The notes below the pieces were generated by a model. That model searched no databases and was not told the origin of the DNA. It saw only the letters and a list, made by a program, of their open reading frames with translations. From the NCBI RefSeq assembly GCF_001411555.2, contig NC_049902.1:16739920-16803919 (forward strand): 64,000 bases of DNA, written 5' to 3'. This stretch comes from Juglans regia (taxonomy: Eukaryota; Streptophyta; Magnoliopsida; Fagales; Juglandaceae). Below are positions 7,847 through 19,843 of the stretch, piece after piece; within the stretch, counting starts at the first letter, position 1; each line of letters starts with the position of its first letter. The position numbers and the translations under genes are program-made.

Positions 7847-8779
7847 GAGTAGCTTGGATGGACTATTCCAAATTCTTGAAGAAATTAATGAAAATGCATA
7901 TCTAATGGATCTTCCAAGTAAGTATCATGTTTCTACCATTTTCAATGTTACTAACCATTTTCCCTTTGATCCAGGTGGAGATTCGAGGTCGAATCCTTTT
8001 GAGGAAAGAGGGAAAGATGGGAACCAAGATGAGTCTAGTCTTAAAGATCATTTGCAACTTCCAGATGGGCCAAGAAGATCAAGGAGACAATGCAAGGATT
8101 GATGAAATCCACTTGCGAAAAGTTTAGCAAGAGCTCACTTGAAGGATGAAGATTCAGTTTTAATTCATTTGATCAGTTACGGAAGAGGGCAACGACAAGA
8201 CATAAAGGCTTTGGGCTCTTGAAGGGTTTCAACTTATTTAATTCATTTAAAGAACTTATATTATTAGTTTAGAATAATTGAGTTTATTATGGGAAGCACT
8301 TAAGGGGGCCTATGCAAGGGCATGTTAGGAAAGTTATTATTTTATTGAACTAGGGTTAGGGTTACTGTAGCGCGGCACTGTTCATCCAGGGGTACTTTTG
8401 GAAGATGGGGGTTTATTTTGGCTAGGGTTTCATTAAGTTTTGCTTTAAATACTCTATGTAGCCTCATTCTAATTAGTTTATGAAGTTTTATGAAATTTGA
8501 TGAATTTATTCATTGTGAGTTGAGGTTTACTCCTCTTGTTCTTAATTGAACTTTTGAACTTATCAAAGGTAAATCACAACCTTTGTGGTGTTCCTCGTTT
8601 GTAATTTGGGTTCTTGAGACGTGTTATTCAATGGGTCTAGATTTTGATATAATCTTGGTTCTTGAAACGAGTTCTCATCGGGTTTAGGTTCTCCATCCAT
8701 AGACTTGATTTTGGCTTTCTTGGGTAGTTTTCAATTTGACTGTGGGTTCAAGGGATTCCTTTCCCGCTGGTTCATATAA
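7847..8779 (+). mobile_element. Family A element Y, 3' fragment with LTR 8015-8779
   Basis: Starts inside the end of the pol-like region (GLFQILEEINENAY), passes the polypurine tract (GAGGAAAGAGGGAAA) and enters an LTR at 8015 whose first base is A instead of T. The LTR end is TTCATATAA rather than TTCATATCA. No 5' portion is present. Its right edge abuts the LINE fragment at 8780. Confidence 0.8.
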
Positions 8780-8827
8780 TCAAGGAAGCATTATTTTAAA
8801 TGCAACCACATAAAGCACCAGGCCCTG
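8780..8827 (+). pseudogene. Outer LINE, fragment 1 (before RT motif KAPGP)
   Basis: 48 bp reading IKEALF, a stop, then MQPHKAPGP. It matches the conserved plant L1 RT entry motif KAPGPDG, with a Gln codon changed to TAA. The sequence breaks after GGCCCTG at element Z and resumes at 12902 with DGMPPLFFQKW, so Z inserted inside this motif. Confidence 0.85.
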
Positions 8828-9561
8828 TGATGGGAAGCAAAGTGGGCCTAGACTTAAAAATCCTTTGCAAGTTCAAGATAGACCAATTACAAGATCAAGA
8901 GCTAAGAATATCAAGGAAGCAATGCAAAGATTGGTGCAATCCACTTGGGACGAGTCTCATAAGAGCCGAATATCCAAAATGGGCTTGAGAGAAGGAGATC
9001 CAATGATGATCCACGTGATACAAACTATGGAACAGTGCAACAAAAATTAGGGCCTATTATTATGACTATGTGATTAAAGGCCATGGACTTGTTTATTTTA
9101 TTAAGGAGCTTATTTTATTAGTTATAGAAATTAGTCTAGAATAATTGGGTTTGAGGATGCTTGGCCCACGTATGTCTTATTTCTTATGAACTAGTGTTTT
9201 TCGGAAGGCCTTGTATTTTGGCCAAGGGCTTATTTGGAAACTTACTTTCTAGGAACTAGGGTTTAAAGAGGTACTGTAGCGAGTTACTGTAGCCGTGCAC
9301 TCAGGGGCATTTTTGGAAGATGGGGATTTCTTTTGGCTAGGGTTTGATTAGGTTTTGCTTTAAATACTCTTTGTAGTCTCATTTTAATTAGTTTATGAAA
9401 TTTGATGAATTTATTCATTGTGAGTTGAGTTTATGTCCTCTTGTTCCTGATTGAACTTTTGAACTTATTAAAGGTAAATCACAACCTTTGTGGCGTTCCT
9501 CCTTGTAATCTGGGTTCTTGAGACAGCCAAGCATTCATTGACTTGATTTTGGCTTTCTTGG
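8828..9561 (+). repeat. 5' LTR of Z (truncated)
   Basis: Starts TGATGGGAAGC. It encodes the longer pol tail (PITRSRAKNIKEAMQRLVQSTWDE), a form shared with W and P but shortened in elements 1 and U. The stretch between 'cttgagac' and 'attgacttg' and the LTR end are deleted. Confidence 0.8.
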
Positions 9562-9790
9562 ATCAATATTACTGGTTGGAATATAAAACAAGGTTGTATT
9601 GTCTTGATTTAGTTTAATTAGTTCTTAAAGAACTTTAGAGGGAAAACTCTTGAGGTAAAAATGCAAGAGAGTGTGAGACTATTATCGGGAAAAGCCAATT
9701 ATGAGTGAAACACGAGTGGGGTGCCATTATTTGAGCGTAAACACGTAAGAGAGTGTGTGAGATTTTCCACTAACATTCTTTTTGTACAGC

Positions 9791-11990
9791 ACATTATGAT
9801 GTCTCATAGGAGTTCACCAAAGGGATGGCAGATAACTCAACCTTTGTGTTGCAAGTCATCCGACAACAGTATGAGTAGTTGAACTTGATGTTGAGTGAAG
9901 TTAGGGATAGGATGGATCGTCAAGAAGCGGTAATTAGAAATCAACAAGGCAGGAGAGATAGGAGGAGTGAACCTTGTATTGAACATAAGTGTAAGAATGA
10001 AGAGTATGTTGAGTCTCTTGTTGCCAGGCGTGCTCTCAATACACAAATTAAGATGGATGATATAACGCTGCAAAGCGAGAACATTTTCATACTAGATGCC
10101 ACAACAACAACAAGATATGTGGTATGATCATTGATTTGAGGAGTTGTATTAATTTGGCTAGCACTATTTTAGTTGAGAAATTGAATTTACCTCCCTTGAA
10201 ACACCCTAGACCATACAAGTTGTAGTGGTCGAGTGATTGTGGGGAGGTTAGGGTAAATAAGCAAGAGCTAGTTTCTTTTTCAATTGAGAAATACCAGGAT
10301 ATGGTCTTTTGTGATGTAGTGCCTATGCATGCTGGTCATATTTTGTTGGGGAAACTGTGGCAGTATGGGTTAAGGAACTTGTACAGTTTTGAAAAGGATG
10401 GAAAAACTATCAAACTTGCTTTTTTAACTCCAACACAAGTCTATGGGGATCAATTGAAGCTGAAAAGTGAGGTTGCTCAAAAAAGAAAGAGTGAAAATGA
10501 GAGTGATCAAAAAAGAAAGAGTGAAAGTGAGAGTGATCAAAAAAGAAAATGTGAAAAAAAGATTGAGCTAAAAAACAAGAGTGAAAGTGAGATTGAGCTA
10601 AAAAACAACAGTGAAAGTGAGATTGAGAAAAAAAAGTAATAGTGAGGCTGAAATGGAGAGAGAGAGAAAAATGAGAGAAAAAAGATGAGGGTGAGGCTAA
10701 GACCACAAGTAAAATAGAGAATGAGTTAAAAACAATTGTTAGGTCGAGAGTTCAAAAAATGATGAAGGAAAAGAGAGTGACAGAAGAAAAAAAAAAAAAA
10801 AAAAGAGTGAAAGGGAAAAAGAGAGTGAAAAAGAAAAAGGGTGTGGAAAGAAAAGAGAGAGTGAAGAAAGTGAGAGAAAAACAAAGAGAAAAGTGAGTTT
10901 TTATGCTAAGGCAAGTTTTAATACAAACGAACTTGACTTATCTTTGCCTAGTATTGTTGTCTCTTTGTTGCAAGGATATGAGGTCGTGTTTCCTAGCAGT
11001 ATGTTTAGTGGATTGCTACCTATTAGGGAGATAGAGCACCCCATTGATTTTGTGCCAAGTGCGACAATTCCAGCAGGACCCTTCGTTGAAGAACATGAGT
11101 CCTTAACGCACTTGAAGAGACATGGTAACTTGAATAGAATGCATGCCAAGTGGGTGCAATTCATTGAGACATTTCCTCATGTAATCAAGTACACACAAGG
11201 TAAAGAAAATTTTGTGGTTAATGCTTTAGCAAGAAGGCATGTCCTTGTCATCATTTTAGATGCAAAGTTATTGAGACTTGAATATGATAAGAAATTGCAT
11301 GTTAATGATGATGGCTTGGCTAGTGTGTATGAAGTACGTGAGAATGCATCATTTGGTCAGTTCTATAGACTAGATTGATATTTGTTTAAAGAGAATAAAC
11401 TATGTGAGCCTACTAGTCTTATGCGTGAGTTGCTTGTGCATGGATTTGGTTGATGAATCATTTTGGTGTAAAGAAGATTTTAGATGTGTTACATGAACGT
11501 TTGTGGGAGTTTCATTTGCCATTCATTAATGTGTTGCATGAATGTTTGTGGAAGTATAATTTGTTATTCATTAACGTGTTGCATGAACGTTTGTGGGAGT
11601 ATTGCTTGCCATTCATTGAGTTTGCATATAACTGGAGTGGTCATTTTGGTGTAACAAATACTTTAGGTGTGTTTCACGAACATTTGTGAGAGAATCATTT
11701 GCCATTCATTGAATTGTTACGTGGACGTTTGTGAGAGAATATTATTTGCCCATATTAGAGTGTGCATATAATAAAACCTTGCATAGTATTATTTCTTATT
11801 CTCTATTTGACATGGTTTATGGTTTTAATCCACTTATTTAAATTTAATGTTTTTGCTTGTTGATGACAGGAATAGCTTGGATGAATCTTTTCAAATTCTT
11901 GAGAAAATTAAAGAAAATGAATATAAAGTGGATCTTCCATGTAAGTATCATGTTTCTACTATTTTCAATGTCACTAACTTTTTTCCCTTT
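9791..11990 (+). pseudogene. Z coding region: gag-N, protease, KES, RNase H/integrase scraps
   Basis: Shifted pieces in family order: gag N-terminus (9879-10127, LMLSEVRDRMDRQEAV), protease with IIDLRSCINLAS and HILLGKLWQYG (10130-10400), KES spacer (10440-10890), pre-RT plus RNase H end (10893-11378, [12 protein letters not shown] then [12 protein letters not shown]), and the tandem-repeat zone (11450-11740, HFGVKKILDVLHERLWEFHLPFIN repeated, then FIEFAYNWSGHFGV). The altered protease motif is shared with elements 1, U, Q and R, so it predates their spread. Confidence 0.8.
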
Positions 11991-12037
11991 GATTTAGGTG
12001 GAGATTCAAGATCGAATCCTTTTGAGGAGAGAGAGAA

Positions 12038-12901
12038 TGATGGGAACCAAAGTGGTCCTAGACCCAAAGATCATTTGCAAGTTCCAGACAGGCCAATTAC
12101 AAGATCAAGAGCTAAGAAGATCAAGGAAGCAATGCAAGGATTGGTGCAATCCACTTGAGACGAGTCTAGCAAGAGCCGAATATTCAATATGGACTTGAGA
12201 GAAGGAGATCCAATGATCATCCACATGATACAAGCTATGGAACAGTGCAACATAAATTAGGGCCTATTATTATTATGATTATGTGATTGAAGGCTATGGA
12301 CTTGTTTATTTCATTAAAGGGGCTTATTTTATTATTTATAAGAATTAGTCTAGAATAATTGGGTTTGAGGATGCTTGGCCCACATGTCTTATTTCTTATG
12401 AATTAGGATTTTTGGGAAGACCTTGTTTTTTGGCCAATGGCTTATTTGGAAACTTACTTTTTAGGAAGTAGGGTTTAAAGAGGTGTAGCGAGTTACTGTA
12501 GCCGTGGCACTATTCACTCAGGGTCATTTTTGGAAGATGAGGATTTATTTTGGCTAGGGTTTGATTAGGTTTTGCTTTAAATACTCTTTGTAGCCTCATT
12601 TTAATTAGTTTATGAAATTTGATGAATTTATTCATTGTGAGTTGAGTTTATCTTTTCTTGTTCTTGATTGAACTTTTGAACTTATCAAAGGTAAATTACA
12701 ACATTTGTGGCGTTCCTCCTTGTAATCTGGGTTCTTGAAATAGGTTCTTCAACGGGTCTAGATTTTAATATAATCTAGGTCCTTGAAATGAGTTCTCATC
12801 GGGTCTAGGTTCTCCATCCATTGACTTGATTTTGGCTTTCTTGGGTGAGTTTTCAAATTGATTTTGGGTTCAATGAATTCTATTTCCGCAGGTTCATATC
12901 A
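12038..12901 (+). repeat. 3' LTR of Z
   Basis: 864 bp, TGATGGGAACC to TTCATATCA, preceded by the purine tract GAGGAGAGAGAGAA. It carries the long pol tail ([23 protein letters not shown]). Confidence 0.88.
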
Positions 12902-14050
12902 TTGATGGTATGCCTCCGTTATTTTTCCAGAAATGGCATTTGGTGGGAGAATTTGTTACTGCTGCTGTGATACAGGTCCTACATTTTAGTGTTATGCCTA
13001 GTAATTTTAATCTTACCTATCTTGTGCTGATTTTGAAGAAACGACAGCCGGAGTACATTACGGATTATAAATCCATTAGTTTATGTAATGTGGTCTATAA
13101 AATCATTGCTAAGGTACTAGCCAATCGGTTGAAGTTGGTTTTACCAAATGTTATTTCGACATCATAGTGTGCTTTTGTCCCCGAGCGACTTATTACGAAT
13201 AATGTTATGGTGGCCTATGAGATGGTTGATGCGATTCAACGGAGGAAGAGGGTTAAAAAATGATGTATGTCAATAAAGTTAGATATGAATAAAGCCTATG
13301 ATCGGGTTGAGTTGATTTTCTTGGAGAAAATTTTGTTAGAAAATGGGCTTTGCTACTTATTTTATTCGACTAGTTATTATATGCATCACCCCTGTTTCTT
13401 ATAAAGTTCTCATAAATGGAGTTCCTTCGGATTTTACTCAACCCACACGAGGACTTCGGCTAGGTTGTTCTCTCTCCCCTTATTTATTTGTTATTTGTGA
13501 TGAGGCTTTGTCTTCAACATTGCAGAAGGCTGAGTTACAAAATCTGGTGAAGGGAGTTAGTGTTTGTAATAACTCTCCACGAGTTAGTCACTTATTTTTT
13601 GCTTATGACATTATCATCTTTTGCCAAGCTTTTGTCTTAGAGAATGTCCATATTCAGAATATTTTGGCTATTTATTCGGCTACCTCAGGTCAACAATTTA
13701 ATAGGGAAAAAATTGAATTACTATTTAGTCGGAACACAAATGTGGAGGTAATGAATGAGATCAAGGAATTATGGGGTGTTCATTCTATCCATCATCATGA
13801 TAGGTATCTTGGATTACCTTCCTTTGTTGCTAAATTGAAACTTCACACTTTCCAAGATATTAAAGACAAGGTTTGGGCAAAACTACAAGGATGGGAAGAG
13901 AAATTATTATCATAGGCTGGGCGTGAGGTATTGATTAAAGCAGTGGTTCAGGCCAATCCCACCTATGTAATGAATGAGCTGTTTTAAACTTCCAAGAGGG
14001 TTGTACCAAGAATTAGAAGGGCTGATAGAACAGTTTTGGTGTGAGCAAAC
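12902..14050 (+). pseudogene. Outer LINE, fragment 2: reverse transcriptase
   Basis: Plant L1-type RT in two shifted frames. It starts DGMPPLFFQKW, then SISLCNVVYKIIAKVLANRLK (fingers), SIKLDMNKAYDRVE (motif A, catalytic Asp kept), GCSLSPYLFVICDEAL (motif B), and FAYDIIIF where FADD is expected, so one of the two motif C Asp residues is lost. It continues DRYLGLPSFVAK and WEEKLLSxAGREVLIKAVVQA. It ends LIEQFWCEQ at 14050, where solo LTR T interrupts. The frame resumes at 40158 (KDHERRVSWKHICC). Confidence 0.9.
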
Positions 14051-15749
14051 TGTAACACCCCGCTCCCCATGTTTAATGATAAAGTCACTTTTAGAAATTC
14101 TCGAGGAAGCCAGAGTGCTACTACTTAACCTAACTTAAATATATATATTTATTCTTAGAGAAGCACAAAGTACAAAGATTCCTTATAATAAATAGATTCG
14201 TTTTGCATTAAAATACTGAAATCATAAATGAGAGTGCACGAAACCATTTTTTAAAGTTTCTCAAGATTTGTGCTACGAAAATCATTACTTAAAATCTTTG
14301 TACATAATCTAGGTCATTGCCACACCTCTCAGAATTAAGTCTTGTCCTGCAACTCTACCTTCATAAATATTTAGACCTAGGGTGGTTTAAAAACATAAAA
14401 AATAAACTAAAATAAGTCGATGACTCAGTAAAAAACTAATCATAATGTAAAGATGCTTACTATAATATTTTCCTAAAATATTTCATACCGAGAATTTAAA
14501 TTATGACTGATTATACTGATACTTATACTATGCATGACTGATTCATCTAATTGGGCAACATATTTTAACCTTGTGTGCTAGGTTGTACACCTGCCCCACG
14601 TCTCGCGGCCGCATGGGGAGACTGATATTAGTTTGGCATACTATAGTGGACGACACTTGAGTTTGTGGCTTGCACATCCACCCTGAAATTGCATTGGTAC
14701 CATGCATCTGAATGACCATCTGATTAAATTGATCTACTCTTATCTTGCACTTGATCTTAAGAAAACTTATGTATCTTATGCAGATGCATAATACATACAC
14801 TATAATATTCAGAATGAAACATGATGAATGATGTGCTTGCAAATATCAGGACATGTGTGGTAATGTATGCTAATCATAATTTATGATCAAGCTACTTATC
14901 TTGTGGTGTTGCTTCTGAAACCTCACTTCGTAATTGGTTACCTATACAATGTACTATGCAATACTAAATTTAACCCTTATGATTTATTACAGTAATTTGG
15001 TTGTAAAACTTATACTTAATAGTTTAAATCTCATAAATATTTCCTCTTATGTTTAATTTATATCATCCTTTAGAACAAACTCCAAATAATATAAGCCGAA
15101 TGCAAAAACTTAAAGGACGCTGACATGTTGACGGCATCAACGTAATAATATTTAAAAGACTTTAGGATGCCCTTTGGATAAAAAATACTTCATAGTGGGA
15201 TAAGTGGTATTATCGTAATATATAAAGGAAGTGGATGGTTTAGAGAGTTGCAATAATTTCCTTCAAAAAGCAAGTTGCACTACGCGGAGCCAAGAGAAAA
15301 CAAATTCACTAGCAACGAAATAATCATTGAACCCATGCACTTGAGAATAAAGGACAAGAATGTAATTGAAATTAGTGGAATGCTACTCATCATCCGATAC
15401 CACATATTTTACATATTTTAAAATAATTTTTTATTATTTTTATTTTTATTTTATTTTATTCTTGTTAAACTAGTTGAGTTGTTCTATTTATCATCTCCAT
15501 ACACCACATACTTGTTATAGAAAAGATGAAAAAAAAAACAAATTAAAATAGATGTGATGTATGGTGTGTAGGGATGATAAATAGAATTACTCTTGAAATT
15601 AAAATTAAAATTCTCCTTGTGCTTTACGGAAGCTAGCCGACACGACAAGGGACTGACAACAATCATCACCTAAGTGTGTGATGTTAAAAGAGAGCAACAG
15701 AGAAGAAATACAATGGTGTTTGACAATGAGAGAGAGAGCTTAAACTAGT
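14051..15749 (-). mobile_element. Solo LTR T, one part (split), inserted in the LINE
   Basis: On the minus strand a gypsy-type LTR would start at 40157 (TGTAACGACCCAGCAC) and end at 14051 (GGGGAGCGGGGTGTTACA). This piece is the distal part. Flanking CAAAC (14046-14050) and CAAAA (40158-40162) look like a one-mismatch 5-bp target duplication. A LINE tail and element W have since inserted within it. No coding sequence was recognised; it is AT-rich with a T-rich block at 15420-15470. Confidence 0.65.
15483..15595. repeat. MITE-like hairpin
   Basis: About 113 bp with imperfect ~30-bp terminal inverted repeats: left arm tctatttatcatctccatac, right arm the complement (gtgtgtagggatgataaatag). Arms are separated by an A-rich centre. 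It resembles a small DNA-transposon derivative inside LTR T. Target duplication is unclear. Confidence 0.5.
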
Positions 15750-16421
15750 AGGCTCACCTAGAGGGAAGGTGATGGACAAAAATAATGGTGCGGAACTGAA
15801 GGCTATTGTGGAAGGAATTCGGTTGTGTAAAAGGCTTCAAATTGTGAATGTTATTATTGAAAGTGACTCAAAAATTATTGTCGATTGGATCCGTAAGGGG
15901 AGATGTACGTTGTGGTATCTTTGGAATTTTTGGGAAGAGTTATGCAGGGAGTTGAGAGGGCTGAATTATATGGTCATGCATCAATTTCGGGAAGCCAACT
16001 ATGCTGCGGATTTTCTAGAAAGAGATGGATAAAGGGGGAAAAGTGAAAGATATGATAGCATTCAAAGACTCCCACGGTGTTTAAAAGGTATTGTCCGGAT
16101 GGATTATTTGGGACTTCCTTTGTTTCGTTTTTAATTGGTTTAACTTTGGGTAGTTGGTCTTTGGTTTTGGCGGTTTCTAGGCTTGTTCAGATTTTGTTAT
16201 TTGTTATAGGCCTGTTTAGATCCTTTGTTTTGTTTTTATAGGCTTGGTTGGCTGGGTTGTATTTGGGAGGTTTTTTAGTTCTTTATTGTGAACTCCCAGA
16301 TACGTTGGTTGTAACCAAGGTATTCCTCCGCCATAAGTGAGGGGGCTTTTAATAAACTTGGGACGGAGCCACTAAAGTGCTGCTACCGGCTCTTCGTTAA
16401 AAAAAAAAAAAGAAAAAAAAG
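15750..16421 (+). pseudogene. Second LINE, 5'-truncated 3' end (RNase H and 3' UTR)
   Basis: Encodes the end of a plant L1 RNase H domain (about 15769-16032): AELKAIVEGIRLCKRLQ, VIIESDSKIIVDWIRKG and HQFREANYAADFL. A 3' UTR follows with CCTCCGCCATAAGTGAGGG and an AATAAA signal near 16351, ending in an A-rich tail (16399-16421). It is separate from the outer LINE, which has its own RNase H at 41280. Strong 5' truncation is typical of LINE insertion. Confidence 0.85.
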
Positions 16422-17201
16422 GTGGATCTAATCTTAAAGATCCTTTACAAGTTTAGATGGGACAATCACAATATCAAGAGCTAAGAAGTGCAAGGAAACA
16501 ATGCAAGGATTGGTGCAATCCATTTGAGACGAGTCTAGTAAAAGCTGAATATTCAAGATGGGCTTGAGAGAAGCAGATCCAGTGATCATGCACGTGATAC
16601 AAGCTATAGAAGAGTGCAACATAAATTAGGCCTATTATTATGTTTATATGATTGAAGGCATTAGACTTGTTTATTTCATTAAAGGGGCTTATTTTATTAG
16701 GTATAGGAATTAGTCTAGAATAATTGGGCTTAAGGATGCTTGGCCCACATATGTTTTATTTTGTTGAACTAGGGTTTCAAGATACTGTAGCCGAGTTACT
16801 GTAGTCGCGGCATTATTCATTCAGGGGTATTTTTGGAAGAAAGAGCTTTATTTTGGCTAGGATTTTTTAATTAGGTTTTGGTTTAAATATTTTTTGTAAC
16901 CTCATTTTAATCAATTTTACAAAATTTGATAAATTTATTCATTGTGAGTTGAGTTTATCTCCTCTTGTTCTTGAATGAACTGTTGAGCTTATCAAAGGCA
17001 AATTACAACCTTTGTGGTGTTCTTCCTTATAATTTAGGTTCTTAAGATTCTTCAACAGGTCAAGATTTTCATATAATCTAAGTTCTTGAAACGAGTTCCT
17101 CAACGGGTCTAAATTTTCCATTGGCTTGGTTTTGGCTTTCTTGGGTGAGTTTTCAAATTGATTGTGGGTTCAAGGGATTCTATTCCCACAAGTTCATATC
17201 A
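16422..17201 (+). repeat. 5' LTR of W (diverged)
   Basis: A family A LTR that lacks its first ~12 bp against the LINE poly(A) tail, ending AGTTCATATCA at 17201. Primer site TGGTATCAAAGC follows at about 17204. The many substitutions relative to the element 1 LTRs make it one of the older copies. Confidence 0.8.
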
Positions 17202-17255
17202 TTTGGTATCAAAGCTCAGTTTCCAATTAGGTATAACTCTATCTTTTAATTCTTG

Positions 17256-18062
17256 TGATGGGAACCAAGATGGGCCTAGTCTTAAAGATCATTTGCAACT
17301 TTCAGATGGGCCAAGATGATCAAGGAGACAATACAAGGATTGATACAATTCACTTGAGACAAGTTTAACAAGAGCCCAACATTCAAGATGGGGCTTGAAG
17401 GATGAAGATCTAGTTTTAGTTCATTTGATCAGTTACGGAAGAGGGCAACGACAAGACTTAAAGGCTTTGGGCTCTTGAAAGGTTTTAACTTATTTAATTC
17501 ATTTAAAGAACTTATTTTATTAGTTTAGAATAATTGAGTTTATTATGGGAAGCACTTAAGGGGGCCTACGCATGGGCATGTTGGGAAAGTTATTATTTTA
17601 TTGAACTAGGGTTAGGGTTACTGGAGCCGAGTTACTGTAGCGCGGCACTGTAGCCGTGGCACTGTTCAACTAGGGGCACTTTTGGAAGATGGAGGTTTAT
17701 TTTGGCTAGGGTTTCATTAGGTTTTACTTTAAATACTATATGTAGCCTCATTCTAATCAGTTTAATGAAATTTATGAAATTTGATAAATTTATTCATTGT
17801 GAGTTGAGTTTATCTCCTCTTGTTCTTAATTGAACTTTTGAACTTATCAAAAGTAAATCACAACCTTTGTGGCGTTCATCCTTTGTAATCTGGGTTCTTG
17901 AGACGGGTTCTTCAATGGGTCTAGATTTTAATATAATCTACGTTCTTGAAACGAGTTCTCATCGGGTCTAGATTCTCCATCCTTGACTTGATTTTGGCTT
18001 TCTTAGGGAGTTTTCAAATTGATTGTGGGTTCAAGGAATTCCTTTCTCGCGGGTTCATATCA
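17256..18062 (+). mobile_element. Solo family A LTR with target duplication TCTTG
   Basis: A complete 807-bp LTR (TGATGGGAACC to TTCATATCA) flanked by TCTTG at 17251-17255 and 18063-18067. It sits in the leader of W, whose sequence reads continuously (ctatcttttaattcttgcatcttc) once it is removed. Typical product of LTR-LTR recombination. Confidence 0.92.
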
Positions 18063-18067
18063 TCTTG

Positions 18068-18800
18068 CATCTTCAAATTTAATTCCAGGGTTTCATTGCT
18101 TTGGGGTTGCAAAAAAAAAAAAACAAACAAACAATGAAAACTAAAAGTAGGCTGTCAAAATTCTTAGGATTTTTGGTTTGACTGGAATTTGCATCACCTA
18201 GGATTTCTTGCATCTCTAAGTTTGTTAATTGCTTGGAGTACCGTTCCATTGATCATGTTTTACTTCATTGTCAATTCTTGTGTGTTTGAATTCAATTGCT
18301 TGTTTTTCACGATTGAATATTGTTGTTTATGATTGAATTAGAGAAAGGAAAAGAAAAGAAAGGAAATGAAAGGAAAAGAAAAGAAAAGAAAAGAAAGGAA
18401 ATGAAAAGAAAATTAAAAAAGAAAAGAAAATATAGCATATTCAAATGGTGCTACATAGTTACAACAAAGAGAAAGAAAGACATTTGTTTATTGAGCTTTA
18501 TCATAAAAGGGGTAGAATACATCTTTCTTGTTGGTATCTTGTTTTATAATTACTCTTTCCTTAGTATAAATTCATTGAGTCTCGTGTTATTTTATTCCTT
18601 CCTTGATTATTGTTCTTGTTTCTTGAACCTATTACTAGTTGGAATAATAAAAGGTTGTATTCTCGTGATTTAATTCAATTAGTTCTTAAAGAACTTGAGC
18701 GGGTAAACTATTGAGGTAGAAGGCAAGACAGTGTGAGACTATTATCGAAAAAAAAACCAATTAAAAGTGAAACACGAGTGAAGTGCCATTATTTGAGTGT
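18068..18800 (+). mobile_element. W leader with homopurine tract and acceptor motif
   Basis: Untranslated leader of W: a homopurine tract at 18339-18430, then the candidate donor (TATTGAGGTAGAAGG, near 18712) and the acceptor-like TTTTTGTGCAG at about 18842-18852. The 117-codon ORF at 18320 is low-complexity leader sequence, not a gene. Confidence 0.7.
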
Positions 18801-18810
18801 AAACACGTAA

Positions 18811-19843
18811 ATGAGTGTGTGGGGTTTTCTACTAACATTTTTTTTTGTGCAGCACATTAAAATATCTCATAGGAGTGACTCATCACCAAAGGGGATTACA
18901 GATAACTTATCCTTTGTGTTGCAAGCCATGCAACAACAGTTTGAGCGGTTGTTGAACCTACTGTTGGGTGAAGTGAGAGATTGGATGGATTATCAAGAAG
19001 CAGTGATTAGAAATCTGCAAGGTAGGAGAGATAAGAAGCGACGTGAGCCTAGTATTGAGAATGGGTATGCGAATGGAGAGTATGGTGAGGATGAGGAAGA
19101 CCTAACATCTAAAGTTGGATTGGGTAGACATAGAGGACTTAGGGGAAACCCAGAGCGTCGAGATGTAGTAGATAGGAACCTTGGGAGTATAAAAATGAAA
19201 ATACCATTCTTGCAAGGTAGAACTGACCCTAAACTTTATTTAGAATGAGAGAAAAGAATAGAGTCGGTATTTGATTGTCATAATTACTCTAAGGATAAGA
19301 AGGTGAAGTTCGCAGTAATTGAGTTCACTGATTATGCGATTATTTGGTGGGATCAATTACTGACCAATAAGAAGAGGAATCTTGAGAGGCCTGTAGAAAC
19401 ATGGAGAGAGTTGAAAACTATTATGAGGCGGAGATTTGTACCTAGCCACTACTATAAAGACCTCTATCAAAAACTGCAAAATCTTACACAGGGGTCAAGG
19501 AGTGTAGAGGAATACCATCAGGAGATAGAGGTGGCTATGATTCGGGCTAATGTGGTGGAGGATCGGGAGGACACGATGGCTAGATTTGTTATTGGGTTGA
19601 ATAGGGAGATAGCCAATGTAGTTGAGTTGCAACATTATGTGGAGGCAGAGGACATGGTGCACATGATTATGAAGGTGGAGAGGCATTTAAAGAGAAAATG
19701 AACAACAAGGTACACTTCGATTTCTAGCACTCCTTGGAAACTAAAGTGGGACAAAAATGATCAAGCTGTAACAAAGGGGAAGCCCGAACCACCTAAGCGG
19801 AAAGATGATGGAACTAGCAACAAACCCAAGGTAGAATCCCAAT
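18811..19843 (+). pseudogene. W Gag (capsid domain)
   Basis: Homologous to X Gag. The usual ATG is lost (KISHRSD in place of MSHRSD). An N-terminal coiled coil is followed by the Arg-rich linker and capsid domain MKIPFLQGRTDPKLYLE, with a TGA replacing TGG after it (about 19248). It continues EFTDYAIIWWDQLL, SRSVEEYHQEIEVA and VERHLKRK, with a second stop at about 19699. Then a Lys/Pro-rich tail (GKPEPPKRKDDG) runs until V interrupts at 19843. Confidence 0.88.

Larger units (their letters stand above)
8828..12901 (+). mobile_element. Family A element Z, degenerate, inserted in the LINE
   Basis: A plus-strand element with 5' LTR 8828-9561 and 3' LTR 12038-12901. The 5' LTR has internal and 3' deletions and joins directly to the leader at about 9561, losing primer site and homopurine tract. 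The target duplication is no longer recognisable (CCCTG against TTGAT). Many frameshifts mark it as older than elements 1, U and Q. Confidence 0.85.
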
